A stretch of DNA of 64,000 nucleotides from Choristoneura fumiferana (GCF_025370935.1 NC_133472.1:11074588-11138587), one strand, 5' to 3'; counted from the stretch's first letter, positions 45,176 to 57,231 are shown. Notes: generated from the letters alone by a model not told the origin. Program-made: numbers and translations.

Positions 45176-48100
45176 TATTTTTTAGTTTTTAGTTGTATTT
45201 TTTGGCGGCGTTTTTTTGTCGGGGGTGTTTTTGTTTTTATTGGTTATGCTTCGAAATATTGGTATGTTTTGCTCGGAACTTCTAATAATAAGTACTTAAT
45301 AATACCAAGAAGTGTAACATGAAACTACCATGAGGCTGAAAATATTAAATAGAAATAAATAATTATCAAATATAAATAAAAAGTGGTCAGCTATATACAG
45401 ATGAGGTAGAAATAGATCGTAGGTACTAATTGTATCCCAAAAAGAGCTTATCTTTGTTTAAATTGTCGCATTACATTTCGTTCGTTTTTTGTTTCCCTTT
45501 AAATCCTCAAAGCGAAGACACCGCGATTTTAATTGGTAAATGGTTCTTTTCAAATTTGTCACCTTATTGAAGGAAAATTGCAGACTAGCAATTTGCAAAA
45601 TGAATCTTTTTGCAAATCGCAATAACCATAGCATCTCTGAATAGGATAGCATTTAATTGTAATAAATTCAAACTTTTTCATGTTACAAACTTTTTGACCT
45701 GATTTTTTACCGAAACAACGCAAAGCCATTTATTGCAGATACGGCATAAAGCTGAGTCAAGTACAAATTTGTCTTCAAACTTTGCTGTCTACTGCAATTA
45801 GGGAGCATAATTTTTATAACGGACTTTTGATTTCACCAGGTTGTTGCGTACTTTTGTTCGTACCTGACCAGAACAAATTGTGCTTTATAAGTTCAAACGA
45901 TTCTGTACCAACGTAGAGAGTTTCGTCAGAGTTTCTCTTGTTCAGGGGTTTCTTTAACAGTGCAACTTCTACACAAAATGTGATAAAAATATGTAATTAC
46001 GTATTAATAATAGGTACATTTGTAAGGTCAACTCAGTCAGACATGGTGTCGTCACCTTCAGATATCTCGGTCGCTCCAAGCCGACTTCTAACAGAGTTAA
46101 ATAATATAATAACGTAATTCTTAGTAGTCTGGCGTAGGCGGCTTATATAATATACACATACTCGTATAAATCTATATAATGATTTTTAAGAATAAATAAG
46201 GTTACGTAGAAAATACGAATGTTGGTACGAGGGTTGTCTTCACTTTCATCCATGTCCTTCAAAAAACGTGATTAATATATCTAAATAAGTTTTTATAAAG
46301 TTTATTATTAGTTATTTTTTCATCAAACAAGCCGGGCATCAGTCAGAGTTCATTTGAACCACGGTCAATATCGTCACATAAGTAGTAATTTTGGTAACTC
46401 GACTCATCCTACGCAAAGTTTGTTGATAATAATGCGGGGCTTACCGTGCAACCACTCCGAGCAATGAAGCGCTTTAAGCTTTTGGCCCTTTGCCGATCTT
46501 GGCTGAACAGTAGGTACTTGACGGTAAACTATAAGATGGTCACAAAGAATTTTTCTCACAAAGAAGCAGACGTTTAACGATTTATGAAACCATTTTACGC
46601 ATGATGGTTTACAGGAGCGTTATTAAAAACTTGTTTTTGGCAAACGTCCGTTTTTGCCGACAAAGTCTGTTATTGGGAGGGAGGATGCCAATATAAGGGT
46701 GCTACATCATCGACGGGAAATCGTGTATAAACTCACTACATTTATCAACGAACTTGTTTCGATCATGTCAATAGTGGCGTGAATGGGTCCTCCATCAGTC
46801 TATAAATGATAGCGCATCTATTACATTGATCAAATTAAGCAGCACGAGAATAGAAAGATGGATGAAGGTTTCATCGCTGAATAGTTGCGTATCAGATGCT
46901 CAGGAATATTACGGACGGTGTCTACTAAGACTTCCATTACAGCATTTCATTTTAAAATAGTTAAGCATACTCGTACACCTGTTGACTTTAACTAAATTTT
47001 AAAGTCAATGCCGCAAAATAGACGCCGATAAACACAATGATTACGTAAAAGTATCTATAAATATTATAACGCATAAAAATTTGCCATTTTCGTTATTTTC
47101 TTGACAGTTAAAGCAAGGAATTTAATCTTATTTAAACTTTGCTAAATTTACTACAGGTACATACTTAAGTCTCTTATAAATCGGTTAAATACTGGTAATA
47201 ACGTTTTCGTGTCAACGGCTTTAGAAAGTTTACAAAATATCTTTAGTTTTCAAGCCTGTTTTATAATGTATTGCAAACAAAGGTAAATAGTACGTGTTGC
47301 AATTTTAACTGTTTATTTATTCACACAACGTGCCAGCAAACCAAGCTATACAAGAATAAAGTGTTCGAGAACTGGCAGTGTAATTGTCTCAAGCTTCATG
47401 TTTCCTTTGTAAATAGCATCCCTCTTCTTCCACTTACTAGCTTGCTTCGGGCCACTCACATTATTCTTTCAGAGATACTTCGCGTCTCATTAAGGAAATT
47501 GTGTTTGAATTTAAATAAGACCCCTGGAATCTCATTATTTCACTGTTAAAGTGTATCTCTTATTCAAGTTACGGTTCAACTTAGATCAAATATATAATTA
47601 ATAATTAATAGGTAATTTTATTGCTAACATTTGACTGCTAAGCAGCATAGCGGCCTAAAGTACAAAATTAAGTAAAGTACTGGTTGGTCAAAATCATAGG
47701 ATCATGTTCTAATGAGTATTTGCCGTAGCACCTTAAACTATAACAGCACTTGGTAGCCGCGGTGGTGAATGACTTTTGACTATCATGCAAATCGTGTATC
47801 CAAATATTATGAGATTAATGGGGTGTTATGCTTGCGGCTCACCTAAACCGTCAAAGTTGTTTGAGTCGATAGATAAGGCCTCAGGCTTACGCTTGTGAAC
47901 TTAAGTGATCAAATCATTCCGGGGCCGAGCCGTAGGACGAAGGTAGTGCGGACTTATACATATAATTGAATTAGTTTGGAGACTAGTTACCTACGTCACC
48001 CGAAACTTGAAATAAAAGAATACTTCATAGCTAACAAGGCGTATGCTTAGCGGTAGAGAGATGGTGCGGAAATCTGGTGAATCAATTTACTCTATGCTGC

Positions 48101-48228
48101 GGTGCGGGCCCGGGTTTGCAAAAGAATCTCATTTCAGGAAGTAAATAAAGACAGGTTCTACGAGTAGCACAAGGGGCGAAGTGTGAAAATGAAATTGTAG
48201 AATACTACATATACCTCTATAATTCCGT
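45176..48228. other. Intergenic region, nothing recognised
   Basis: About 3 kb of AT-rich DNA. The longest ORF is 92 codons (47271-47549), without motifs. No repeat head or tail recognised and no splice-supported exon. Confidence 0.3.
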
Positions 48229-48352
48229 AATCATCATCATCATCATCATCCCAGCCTATATACGTCCCACTGCAGGGCACAGGCCTCCCCTCAGAATGAG
48301 AGGGCTTGGGCAGTAGTTCCCACGCGGGCCCAGTGCGGATTGGGAACTTCCA
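48229..48352 (-). repeat. SINE S2, 3' half
   Basis: (CAT)n then CCCAGCCTATATACGTCCCA, 'ctgcagggcacaggcctc', 'agagggcttggg' and 'gcgggcccagtgcggattggg' match 53707-53822. The tRNA-like head is missing. The minus-strand reading ends in an (ATG)n tail. Confidence 0.8.
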
Positions 48353-49352
48353 TAATACTTTTATGAAAAACCTACACTGTGACAAAGTAAGGGAGATCTG
48401 GAAATCTATAAATATAGAGTCATTATTTATGTACAAATTTGTGTACTTTGTCAAACGAAAGTGGGCTCCATTATCGAGACTTCATAAACATGATTTATTT
48501 GAATCCTGATTTATTTGAGTATGTTTGTTTGCCAGTGCTATTTATACGTTTTTTATCCTGTTTCGTGTTGATGGAATATTTTCAAATAAAAATAATTTTT
48601 TAGATGTTTTATAGAGTAAAACTAGTAATTATTTTAGAATTGTTTGAGGTGAGGGTCCAAATAAGATAACGTTTAGTTTTTTTGTTGACATCTTTGAATC
48701 TTTAGGGGCAATATTTAGAAAGAAAGAAGTAAGAAAATACATTTATTCACAACAAAAGACACAAAAATACTATTAAGTACAAAATAAACAATGCGTATTT
48801 CTGAACAATGCGTAAATTATGGTCTCCGCTTAAATTAATCTAAAGATAATATATTACCTCTATCTATATCGAATAATAGATAAATACAGGAGTTCCGCAC
48901 TACTCCAATATTCGCTGTAAAGTGATATTGAAACATACGTTTTCATTATAATTTAATTTGATTCGTACAACGTATTTACTGGAAGGAATGTAAAAAGATT
49001 TCCTGCGAGGAAAAAGGCCACAAAAAGGAAAAAGTGTTGAACTACTCTTACATTATTCGAGTGTAATTCTTTTCCGGCGTAAATTTTACTCATGGTTTAG
49101 GACGTAAGCTTCCACAAGTGCAAATGGGATTTCCCCTTTGATACCAGGTACGTTAATTTAAATCACTATTCAAGGTACGTTCTTTACGTCGTTCGATGAA
49201 CTGCCAGATCTTTAAAGATTATCCACGTAGATAGCGTCAGGTTAGAGACCTGTTAGGTAAATAAATATCTGTTAATTGGTCTTATTAATTTCAATTATAT
49301 ATAATTATTTCATTGGTAATCATAATCAGTCCATACTTAGACACTTAAGTAC
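48353..49352. other. Intergenic region, nothing recognised
   Basis: AT-rich flank between a SINE fragment and the large inverted transposon pair. No open frame or repeat recognised. Confidence 0.3.
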
Positions 49353-50152
49353 TACAATCCGTGAGCTCTTAGAAAAAGCTTCGGGTTTCGGGGGAAATCG
49401 GAAGGATTCGTTAGTAGAAAATGAAAATTGTCTTTTTGACGTAGTAGCAATCCATCAAGCAAAGAGTGCACTCGTGTTTTCATTGATTTATATAGAGCAA
49501 TTAAAACCACCACTTACTTATTTATTTATTTAGTTTGTTATTTTTCGGAAATTGATTTCCATGGGGAGTCAACTTAAACAGGGTATTTCTGTGAATAGCC
49601 AATAACGGGAAATTGTTTATAATGTATATAAATATTTTGTAAAGAAGCTGAAAGCTTCAAGAAAAGTGTTGATCGTCAATATTTTAATAAGGTTCAAGAC
49701 CGAGTTATAGAGGCAACGGGGATTTCGAATAGTACATTAAAAAAATATTAAACGAAAGCAGATCAAAAAAAATAATTTGACATACCCAAAAGAAGTAATT
49801 ATACTAACAACAGCTCTATATACTTCCAAATAAAAGTAGTGTGTTTAAGCGGGGTGTTCTCTATTTAAATTAACGACGGAAGAATACGAAAATGCTAATT
49901 TTATTTTATTTGTATCATGACAAAAAGTCATATTGTATTAAAAATTAGAAAAAGAATAAAGAAGCGTAATATTATTACAGTAAGGTTTAATTTGTACTGA
50001 TGATTATTCTTTACATAACTTTTAACGGTAACTTTGAAAAGTTTTGCAAATTGACAACAGAATAGAGCCGCATATCACGATCGCGAGTCATCGTCTATAC
50101 CCGAAGCGTGCTTCTAAAATCCGAAGTTGTTTTTAAGAGCTCACGGAGTGTA
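49353..50152 (+). mobile_element. Tc1/mariner-like element, left copy of an inverted pair
   Basis: 800 bp bounded by inverted TACAATCCGTGAGCTCTTAG and (complement) TACACTCCGTGAGCTCTTAA, with TA at each end. A 36-codon remnant at 49641-49751 encodes a helix-turn-helix-like segment (RVIEATGISNSTLKKY) and then stops, the kind of DNA-binding motif found near the N-terminus of Tc1/mariner-type transposases. No catalytic DDE/D domain is present. It lacks ~300 bp found in the right copy and has ~120 bp the right copy lacks. Confidence 0.7.
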
Positions 50153-50194
50153 CATGATACTGGGAAAATATCAACTTATCATCATTTCAATAGA

Positions 50195-50329
50195 TACAGT
50201 CACCAGCATTAATATCTGCCACAGCGGAGCGTGCAAAAATATCTGACACGTCCTTCCGGCCCTAGAAATAGAGTCGTATCAGGTATTTATGCACGCTTGT
50301 TGTGTCAGATATTGGTGCTGTTGACTGTA
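50195..50329. mobile_element. 135-bp TACAGTC-type MITE between the inverted pair
   Basis: Ends TACAGTCACCAGCATTAATA and (complement) TACAGTCAACAGCACCAATA, followed by TCTG(C/A)CACA. TA is at both termini, and the right TA is shared with the start of the neighbouring element at 50328. It sits at the centre of the 2.17-kb inverted structure. Confidence 0.75.
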
Positions 50330-51526
50330 CACTCCGTGAGCTCTTAAAAAACCTTCGGATTTAGAAGCATGCTTCGGGTATAGACGCTGACACGCGATGG
50401 ATGACGGACGATGGATTGATGACTTTTTTTTTATGATACAAATAAAACAAAATCAGCATTTGCGAATTCTTCCATCGTTAATTTAAATAAAGAACACCCC
50501 GTCTTAACACACTAGGTACTTGTTTGAACTACGACATTTGAATATTGAAATAATTAGCAAAACCTACAGTTTCTTCTGGCTCTATTCCTCAGTCCCATGA
50601 GACACAATCACAGCACTTTCACAGTTTTTTATGAATAATTTAGAAGAGCGCGCGCCGGCTGGCATACATTTTGACCTGTCAATTTTGCGAGTGCGAGACT
50701 GACTAGTGGCGTCGCCGCGCTGGAGAAAGCGGAAACTTCATTCAGCCAGCATGTTTTTGAAATGAGCAAAAGGTTTTAATGCACATAATATTGATTATAT
50801 CTGCCCAATGTAACGTACACTACTTTTATTTGCAAGAGCTGTTGTTATACTGTATCTACTTCTCTTGAGTATGTCAAATGAATTTTTTTGGTCTGCTTTC
50901 GTTTAATTTTTTTTAATGACTTTTCGAAATTCCCGTTGCTTCTATAACTCGGTCTTGAACCTCATTAAAATATTTACGATCAACACTTTTCTTGAAAGTT
51001 TCAGCTTCTTTATAATTTTTTATATTCGACTGGATGACAAACGAGCAAGTGGGTCTCCTGATGGTAAGAGATCACCACCGCCCATAGACACCTGCAACAC
51101 CTCAAGTGCCAGTAATTTCACCGGCTGTCTTACTCTCCACGCCGAAACACAACAGTGCAAGCACTGCTGCTTCACGGCAGGATTAGCGAGCAAGATGGTG
51201 GTAGCAATCCGGGCGGACCTTGCATAAGGTCCTACCACCTGCAAAATTATTTTATATACATTATAAACAATATCCCGTGTTTATATTTACAGAAATACCC
51301 TGTTTAACTTGACTACCCATGGAAAACAATTTCCGAAAAATAACAAACTAAATTAATAAGTAAGTGGTGGTTTTAACTGCCATGTAAATCAATGGAAACA
51401 CAACGAGTGCACTCTTCGCGTGATGGATTGCTACTATGTCAAAAAGACAATTGTCATTTTCTACTACACGAATCCTTCCGATTTCTCCCGAAACCCGAAG
51501 GTTTTTCTAAGCGCTCACTGATTGTA
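50328..51526 (-). mobile_element. Tc1/mariner-like element, right copy of an inverted pair
   Basis: 1,199 bp with the same inverted ends (TACACTCCGTGAGCTC at 50328; complement of TACAATCAGTGAGC ending 51526). On the minus strand it carries the same helix-turn-helix remnant (RVIEATGIS, about 50925-51010), broken by a different downstream stop. It includes a foreign insertion at 51024-51245 and a ~300-bp segment (50510-50818) absent from the left copy. Confidence 0.7.
51024..51245 (-). mobile_element. Retroelement 3' end / SINE-like insertion in the right Tc1-like copy
   Basis: 'gactggatgacaaacgagcaag', 'gggtctcctgatggtaag', 'ccacgccgaaacacaacag' and 'ggaccttgcataaggtcctacc' are absent from the left copy at the equivalent point. 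Similar wording is widespread in moth genomes as I know them. Read on the minus strand it ends in an A-rich stretch. The flanks (ATAATTTTTTATAT and AAATTATTTTATAT) could be an imperfect target duplication. Confidence 0.65.
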
Positions 51527-51655
51527 AACAGTAGAAGCATAGTAAATACACAAGTAACTGCAGTTGAATTATGTTTACATAGAAAACTCATTGACATATT
51601 TAAGTGGTGAATGAAAATATGCAGATCTAAGTATATTTATATTCACTAACAGCCT

Positions 51656-52330
51656 TACAGCCTTATTCATAAAAAGTTAGAGCCTCCTTGAAGGCTCCTT
51701 GAAGGCCCGATGCTAAAAAACATGATTCATAAACGTCTGTTAGCGCTAATCAGTCGATCAAGGCTCTGCTAAAGTTAGAGGACCGTAAACCCTCCTTTAT
51801 CTCTCTGCTAAGTCACAAAATGGCCGCCACAAGTTTGAACAGCTGACTTTGACTAGAGCAAAAAACCATAGGTACCGAAGATATTTATAGTGAAGGCAGG
51901 GCTACGCAGATTAAAAAAAAAACAGGAAAATTTATTTTCAGGAATTTGTATTTAAAAATCCTCTAAATTAGCAACAATAAATTAACAATAAATATGAAAA
52001 AAAATAAGGATGATTAACATAATTATGGCTTTTTGCACAACATAAACATGCGGATCGGAAATGGCGGGAAAACAAACATCTCGCCTTTTATTTTTTTTCT
52101 TGGTAATTTTTGCTGTCATCTAGGCCTGTCATTTGTTTTTATGATTAGGCAAGATTAGTGATTTGTCAAGGTGGCCAACATAACGCGTCTAATCTGTCTA
52201 TCAGCAGCTCAACAACTAGCAGACTGCTAGCAAGCGTTTATGAATCATACTTCTTGACAACCGTCTAACAAGCTTAATCAGTCTGCTAAGTAACAGACCG
52301 ATCAAACCTCAATTAAGGAATAAGGCTGTA
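51656..52330. mobile_element. 675-bp TIR element (TACAGCCTTATTC ends)
   Basis: Starts TACAGCCTTATTCATAAA and ends GAATAAGGCTGTA, inverted, with TA at both ends. Sub-terminal regions carry related but diverged words ('gattcataaacgtctgttagcg' versus 'gcaagcgtttatgaatcatac'), as in degenerate long inverted repeats. No transposase ORF. Confidence 0.65.
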
Positions 52331-52845
52331 AGTATTTAGGTGTTAAATTTTAATAGTCTGTGATAGTCAGTAAAACAACTCATGCTCCGCGAGACTGACA
52401 AGCGTGGAGTACTTAAATCTTTATATTTTTTAGGCTTTTTTTTCTATTAAAGCTTGTAACAAAATGGTCAAAAGAAAGCAAGTATATTACAGAAATTGCC
52501 CTATATAAATTTAGGTCCAATTTGTAGATACACTGCTATTATCGCTTGGATGGCGTATCGCAATTAGTCAGGATGTATCTAACTAATCTCGTGATACAGA
52601 GAGTTATTAGCCAATGAGGATGCGAATACCAATTACTGTTGTTACCTGTCATCCGACCGGGAAATTACGGAATTCAGGTCACCTCTTCGGATTGATCGCA
52701 TTGACGAAAGTGACGACGTTAGGTCCACAGATTAACATGCGCCGTACACAAAATGTGAGCAAAAACGGACTGTTCCCTCTAAATTTATTGGCTCTAGAAG
52801 TATAACTCTTTTAACAAAAGTGATAGTTCTAATTGAAACAAATAG

Positions 52846-53589
52846 AAAAAACCTGCCAAGAGTGTGTCGGACACGCCGAAAAGTAGGTTCCGTAGCCATT
52901 ACAAAAAAAAGTAGGCAAACCTTGGCTTATCGGTGATACTTGGTAATTCGGTGATACAGTATCACTGACACTGCTTTATGTATCTTATTAAGTCGATAAA
53001 TCGATGGCTGCTGTCAGTTTTGATGCTCGCAAATCTTAAATCCGGTTTGCCAGCGATTTAATTGCTTGCATTTCCCAATTGTGAGCTCAACATAAGATAA
53101 TAACGCAGTATCACCGAATTACCAAGTATCACCGATAAGCCAAGGTTTGCTCTAATATTTTTCTAAGTATTTCGTACTTTATACGGAATCTTCCAAGTTT
53201 AGGTACCTATATTTTATACCTTAGGCTGCTATTTACTCATAAACTACTAATAATTCTCAAGAAAACTTAGCCATTATAGTTTTCCTTGAAAGTTTGATAT
53301 ACTTACTTACTACCATCCTGATTTTTTTCAAATTTTTCCACTCGCCGGTTTAGATTTTAGAGGGGAGGGGTTGGATTTTAGAGGCGTGGGGGGACGCTCG
53401 ATTTTAATGTTTTTTTTTTTGTTTTTTTTATTGTTACATTTTGTCGGAATAGCTTACATATATATCCGTGAAAAATTACAGCTTTCTAGGATTGATAGTC
53501 CCTGAGCAAAGCCGCGGACGGACAGACAGACGGACATGGCGAAACTATAAGGATTCCGTTTTTGCCATTTTGGCTCCATTTTGGCTCCC
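52846..53589 (+). repeat. Family A repeat interrupted by a MITE
   Basis: Head 'aacctgccaagagtgtgtcgg' and tail 'ggctccattttggctcc' with a partly deleted interior (the segment before the 3' T-run is replaced by a short repeat of 'ttggattttagaggcg...'). The MITE at 52912-53154 splits it near the head. Confidence 0.8.
52912..53154. mobile_element. 243-bp MITE inserted in a family A repeat
   Basis: Inverted arms of about 42 bp: GCAAACCTTGGCTTATCGGT then GATACTTGGTAATTCGGTGATAC, and their complement at the right end. TA flanks both sides. Outside the arms the family A sequence resumes at 'ctaatatttttcta', dating the MITE after the repeat. Confidence 0.75.
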
Positions 53590-53706
53590 TATTATCAGGT
53601 ATGCAACGACAGTTTTCGTTTGTGTAGCTTACCAACAGAAGGCCATTGAAAGCATGTAAAAGCGGACATTTAACTAAAAAGCAATTTTTTCGGTAAGTAT
53701 ATAAAA

Positions 53707-54018
53707 TCATCATCATCATCATCCCAGCCTATATACGTCCCACTGCTGGGCACAGGCCTCGTCTCAGAACAAGAGGGCTTGGGCCATAGTTCCCACGCGG
53801 GCCCAGTGCGGATTGGGAACTTCAAACGCACCATTGAATTGCTTTGCAGGTTATTGCAGGTTTCCTCACGATGTTTTCCTTCACCGCAAAGCTCGTGGTA
53901 AATTTCAAATGTAATGACGCACATGAATTTAGGAAAACTCAGAGGTGCGAGCCGGGGTTTGAACCCACGACCTTCTGTTTGAGAGGCGATAGGTCAAACC
54001 ACTAGGCCACCACGGCTT
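53707..54018 (-). mobile_element. SINE S2, near full-length, tRNA-derived, (ATG)n-tailed
   Basis: Minus strand: head GTGGCCTAGTGG (A-box-like, 54000-54010) and GGTTCAAACCC (B box, 53956-53966), body with 'aggtgcgagccgg' and 'cacgatgttttcc' (as written on the plus strand), and tail GGCTGGGATGATGATGATGA. The ATG-repeat tail resembles that of the RTE fragments here, suggesting RTE machinery mobilised it. Partial copies lie at 14360 and 48229. Confidence 0.85.
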
Positions 54019-54473
54019 CACGGCTTTTAGTATATAAAATATTGAAGAGTTATTAAGGTGTTCGAGACGAAAATACTTGACTTGACTACACAAACACGAT
54101 AAGGCAGTCCCAGTCAGTTGAAAAATCAAAGTGTAGAGATTATACGGCAACTGTTACAACTTCGCTCGTGATCTTAGGCATAAGTATCTAATTATGAAAT
54201 GTTTTCACGCTTCCAATAAGCAGTTTCTTAAATTTGTGTGTCGTAAAATATCGCTTCTTTTGTGCAAGATTCGGGAAGATTACCTATCCTCCAACGAGCT
54301 TGACCCGTATTTTTGCGTTCAAAAAGTGTAACAAAGTGGTCACTTGAAAATTAGAAAGGTAGTATAATTCTCAAGATAACGCCTACGACCTCTTAATTTT
54401 ACTGAGTGATTAGAGACTGGTGGATAAAGACGTCGGAGGAAGCTTTCAGGTTTCCTTAGAGATCCTAGAAAGT

Positions 54474-55172
54474 TAAAAAACCGGCTAAGAGCATGTCGGA
54501 CGCGCCCAAGATAGGGTTCCGTAGCCAATACGAAAAAAATCAAGTAATATTATGTGCGTTATAACACAATTAAAACACTTACTACAGTCTTAAAATCTAC
54601 TACCAGAAAACGAGCGTATCTTCGCGGCGCTTACGTCCTTTTGTTGAGAAGCGCAGTTTTTTGGCAATAACTCAAAAACGGTATATCCGATTATGTTGAA
54701 ACCAATTTTCGTTGAAAGTATTTATTAAGCGTTACCTTTCCATACTTTTTGCATATTTTTGGACAAACGGTTTACAAGATAGAGGGGGGGGACACAATTT
54801 TTGCTACTTTGGGAGCGATTATTTCCGGAAATCATCACTTAATCAAAAAATTTTTTGAGAAACCTTATTATCTTTTCAAAAGAGCTGTTGAACTATATGC
54901 CACACGTTGATGCGGGTTAAAATATAATTTTTTTCAATGTTACGTGTATGGAGTGCCCCACCTATAAATATTTATTTTTGTAATTTAACTATAAAACTAA
55001 ATAGCGGCTTTGACAAGACATCTGTCCTCCAAATTTCATTGATATACATCTTGTAGTTTTAGAGAAAAATACCTGTGACATACGGACGGACGGACAGACA
55101 GACAGACAGATAGACGGGCTTGACGAAACTATAAGGGTTCCGTTTTTGCCATTTTGGTTCCGGAACCCTAAA
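54474..55172 (+). repeat. Family A-related repeat with divergent interior
   Basis: Head AAAACCGGCTAAGAGCATGT to 'caagtaatatt' and tail 'gacgaaactataagggttcc...ggttccggaaccctaaaaaa' match family A, but 54545-55080 is unrelated to the other copies ('ggcaataactcaaaaacgg', 'acaagatagaggggggg'). Either a subfamily or a mosaic. Confidence 0.65.
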
Positions 55173-56006
55173 AAAGATACAACGTAGTCTGTGACTTTGC
55201 GAAGGATTGTCAGAGAACAATAAAGTAGCTGTTTCAGTGGTCTTCGACTTTTTCTTTCTTCTTAAATGTCATGAAAGCATTATACATATTTAATCATCTA
55301 TTTTATTTATATTACTTTCCTTTCGCATAATCTGAAACTACATTTTTATCAGAAGCTCAAGTTTCATTGCTCAATTCGGTTAACCAAAAATTTAATTATG
55401 TAGATATCTACTTCATTAATATACTAATTCTTTAGTGAGTTTTGAAGTTGAGATAAAAATGTAACACTTTAATATTACATGAAGCCTGAAATTCTATTTC
55501 TAGAAAACAACTTTTTTATTTCAATAACGAAGCCTTTGACGTTCCAATCAAAGCACCTCTCCAATATGTTAGCACAAACTCTATGATGGATGAGCCTATA
55601 ATACTATTACAGCAGTGGTTTAAAGTTTGAAAGCCCGTGCCTGGACTGATTGCCAATATTCATAAAAGTTTTGACGCGAGGTCCCTTTATATTTATTTAC
55701 GACAAACCCTACATTTGTTAAACTTTTAGGCCGCATTGTTGGAGGCGAGCGATGCAAGCTCGGCCGGGGTACAATAGTCTGCAATTTTCTTCCCAAAACC
55801 CGCCGTTGTAGACAAATACTTTTTCAAAGTATCCTCGGGCGGACGCGAGATAAAATACAATAAAGCCAATATATGAGTAGGAAAGCCAACTCGAGCATTA
55901 TTTAATTGTATCATCCCTTCTCTACTAATTCTATAACATGTTATTAACTAGATTTCAGGTTTTAAAATATATAATGTCACCTTCAAAATATCGACTTCTT
56001 GACTTA

Positions 56007-56152
56007 GGGCCTGTTTCACCACTTGTCGACTAACTTTACGTGACGGTAGTAGTGATGCCGTCTCTATTTGTTTTGTCCGAATAAACAAATACTGACTGAC
56101 AAATACTTTTATCTGACATTTTAAGTTAGTCGACAAGTGGTGAAACAGGCCC
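56007..56152. mobile_element. 146-bp PIF/Harbinger-like MITE
   Basis: Inverted ends GGGCCTGTTTCACCACTTGT / complement, extending through CGACTAACTT, with TTA on both sides (56004-56006 and 56153-56155). The centre contains 'gatgccgtctctatttgttttgt', also seen in the MITE at 2413-2553. Same architecture, different terminal sequence after the first 14 bases. Confidence 0.75.
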
Positions 56153-56155
56153 TTA

Positions 56156-56590
56156 ATGGCCTATTTCCCCTAGATGGAGCAGAGGGCGTCCACAGTGCGT
56201 CGCCATCCCGAACGGTCTTGAGCTTCGCGCTTCACTCACGGAGCGATCCACGTCATTCCTATTGCTTTCACTTCTGCAGTGATCGTCCGCCGCCAGGTTT
56301 GCTTAGGGCGGCCACGTTTTCGCTTTCTTTGGGGATTCCAGTCTACGGCTTGCCTCGGTATGTGCTCGGGGTCCCTTCGGAGCGTGTGGCCAATCCAGTT
56401 CCATTTGCGACGTTTGATATGCTGGTTGATTGGGGTCTCACCGCAGCTTCCCCACAGGTTTACGAGTAAGTTAGAGATTTTCTCGGGCTAGTATACACCG
56501 AGAATACGGCGAAGACAGCGGTTGATGAAGACTTGGAGCCGATGCGAGATGTCTTTAGTCACTTCCACGTCTCACATGTGTTAAGAAGAA
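56156..56590 (-). mobile_element. Non-LTR retrotransposon ORF2, C-terminal fragment
   Basis: Minus-strand translation gives consecutive conserved blocks of a non-LTR ORF2 C-terminus: CETWKVTKDISHRLQVFINR, CLRRILGVYWPEKIS, KRRKWNWIGHTLRRDP, KRKRGRPKQTW and AQDRSGWRRTVDALCS. One in-frame TGA (about 56239) and a truncated 5' end make it non-functional. Exact clade not assigned. It is followed, read 5' to 3' on the minus strand, by the MITE at 56007-56152. Confidence 0.85.
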
Positions 56591-56766
56591 GGTTTTACTT
56601 TGTATTTTTATTCTTCTTCTGCATTGATTGCTTGTCATCCATGTGTACGTCACTCTTCTAAATAAACTCATATTGAAAGCTAACGTTATTATTTTAATAT
56701 GGTAGCAGAGCGTTAAATAATATTCCAAATTCATCGCAAAAGTGAGGAAAAATAGAGCTCTCGATC

Positions 56767-57231
56767 ATGCAAGGCGTGAAGTTCGAGATCGGTCGGCTCG
56801 ACGGTCCTGCTAACTGGCAGACATGGAGGTACAAAATAAGACTATTATTGAAAGGTACTCCAGGTACGCTAGAAGCGATTGAAGGAAAATTACGGCCAAG
56901 TATTCCCGGCAAGTCGGCAAAAGCCGACGAGTTCGCTAAATATGAATCCGACATAGAAAAATTTCATAAATTTGACAGTCAAGCCTTGTTAATTCTAACG
57001 ACAAACATGACAGAGGAGACATTGCAAAAAGTGATGCGATGCGAAACTTCAGGTGAGATGAAATGTAGGAAATTTGAAGGAGGTCGAGATCTACTAATTG
57101 GAAAAAGGGATCCGCATGGAGGCTTGTACAAGTTATTAGCGAAGAACGTTAAACGGCCCCATGAAACCAATGTGTTAATAGATGACTCCAACATGATGCA
57201 ATTATTGACATTGAAGAGGAAATTTACATGA
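56767..57231 (+). pseudogene. Copia gag remnant fused to a pre-integrase scrap
   Basis: 154-codon frame. Residues 1-95 resemble the N-terminus of copia Gag (LDGPANWQTWRYKIRLLL, a DSQALLILTTNM block, an ETSGEM block). From about residue 108, LLIGKRDPHGGLYKLLA resembles the segment just before the copia integrase zinc finger. The zinc knuckle (CX2CX4HX4C) and protease expected between them are absent, so a deletion joined the two parts. The frame closes at 57231, overlapping the start of the next frame, where 'DIEEEIYM' of the reverse transcriptase is already readable in another frame from about 57203. Confidence 0.75.

Noticed and set aside
56137..56491. 110- and 70-codon plus-strand ORFs
   Set aside because: Antisense shadows of the non-LTR ORF2 C-terminal fragment, which reads as a recognisable protein on the minus strand.
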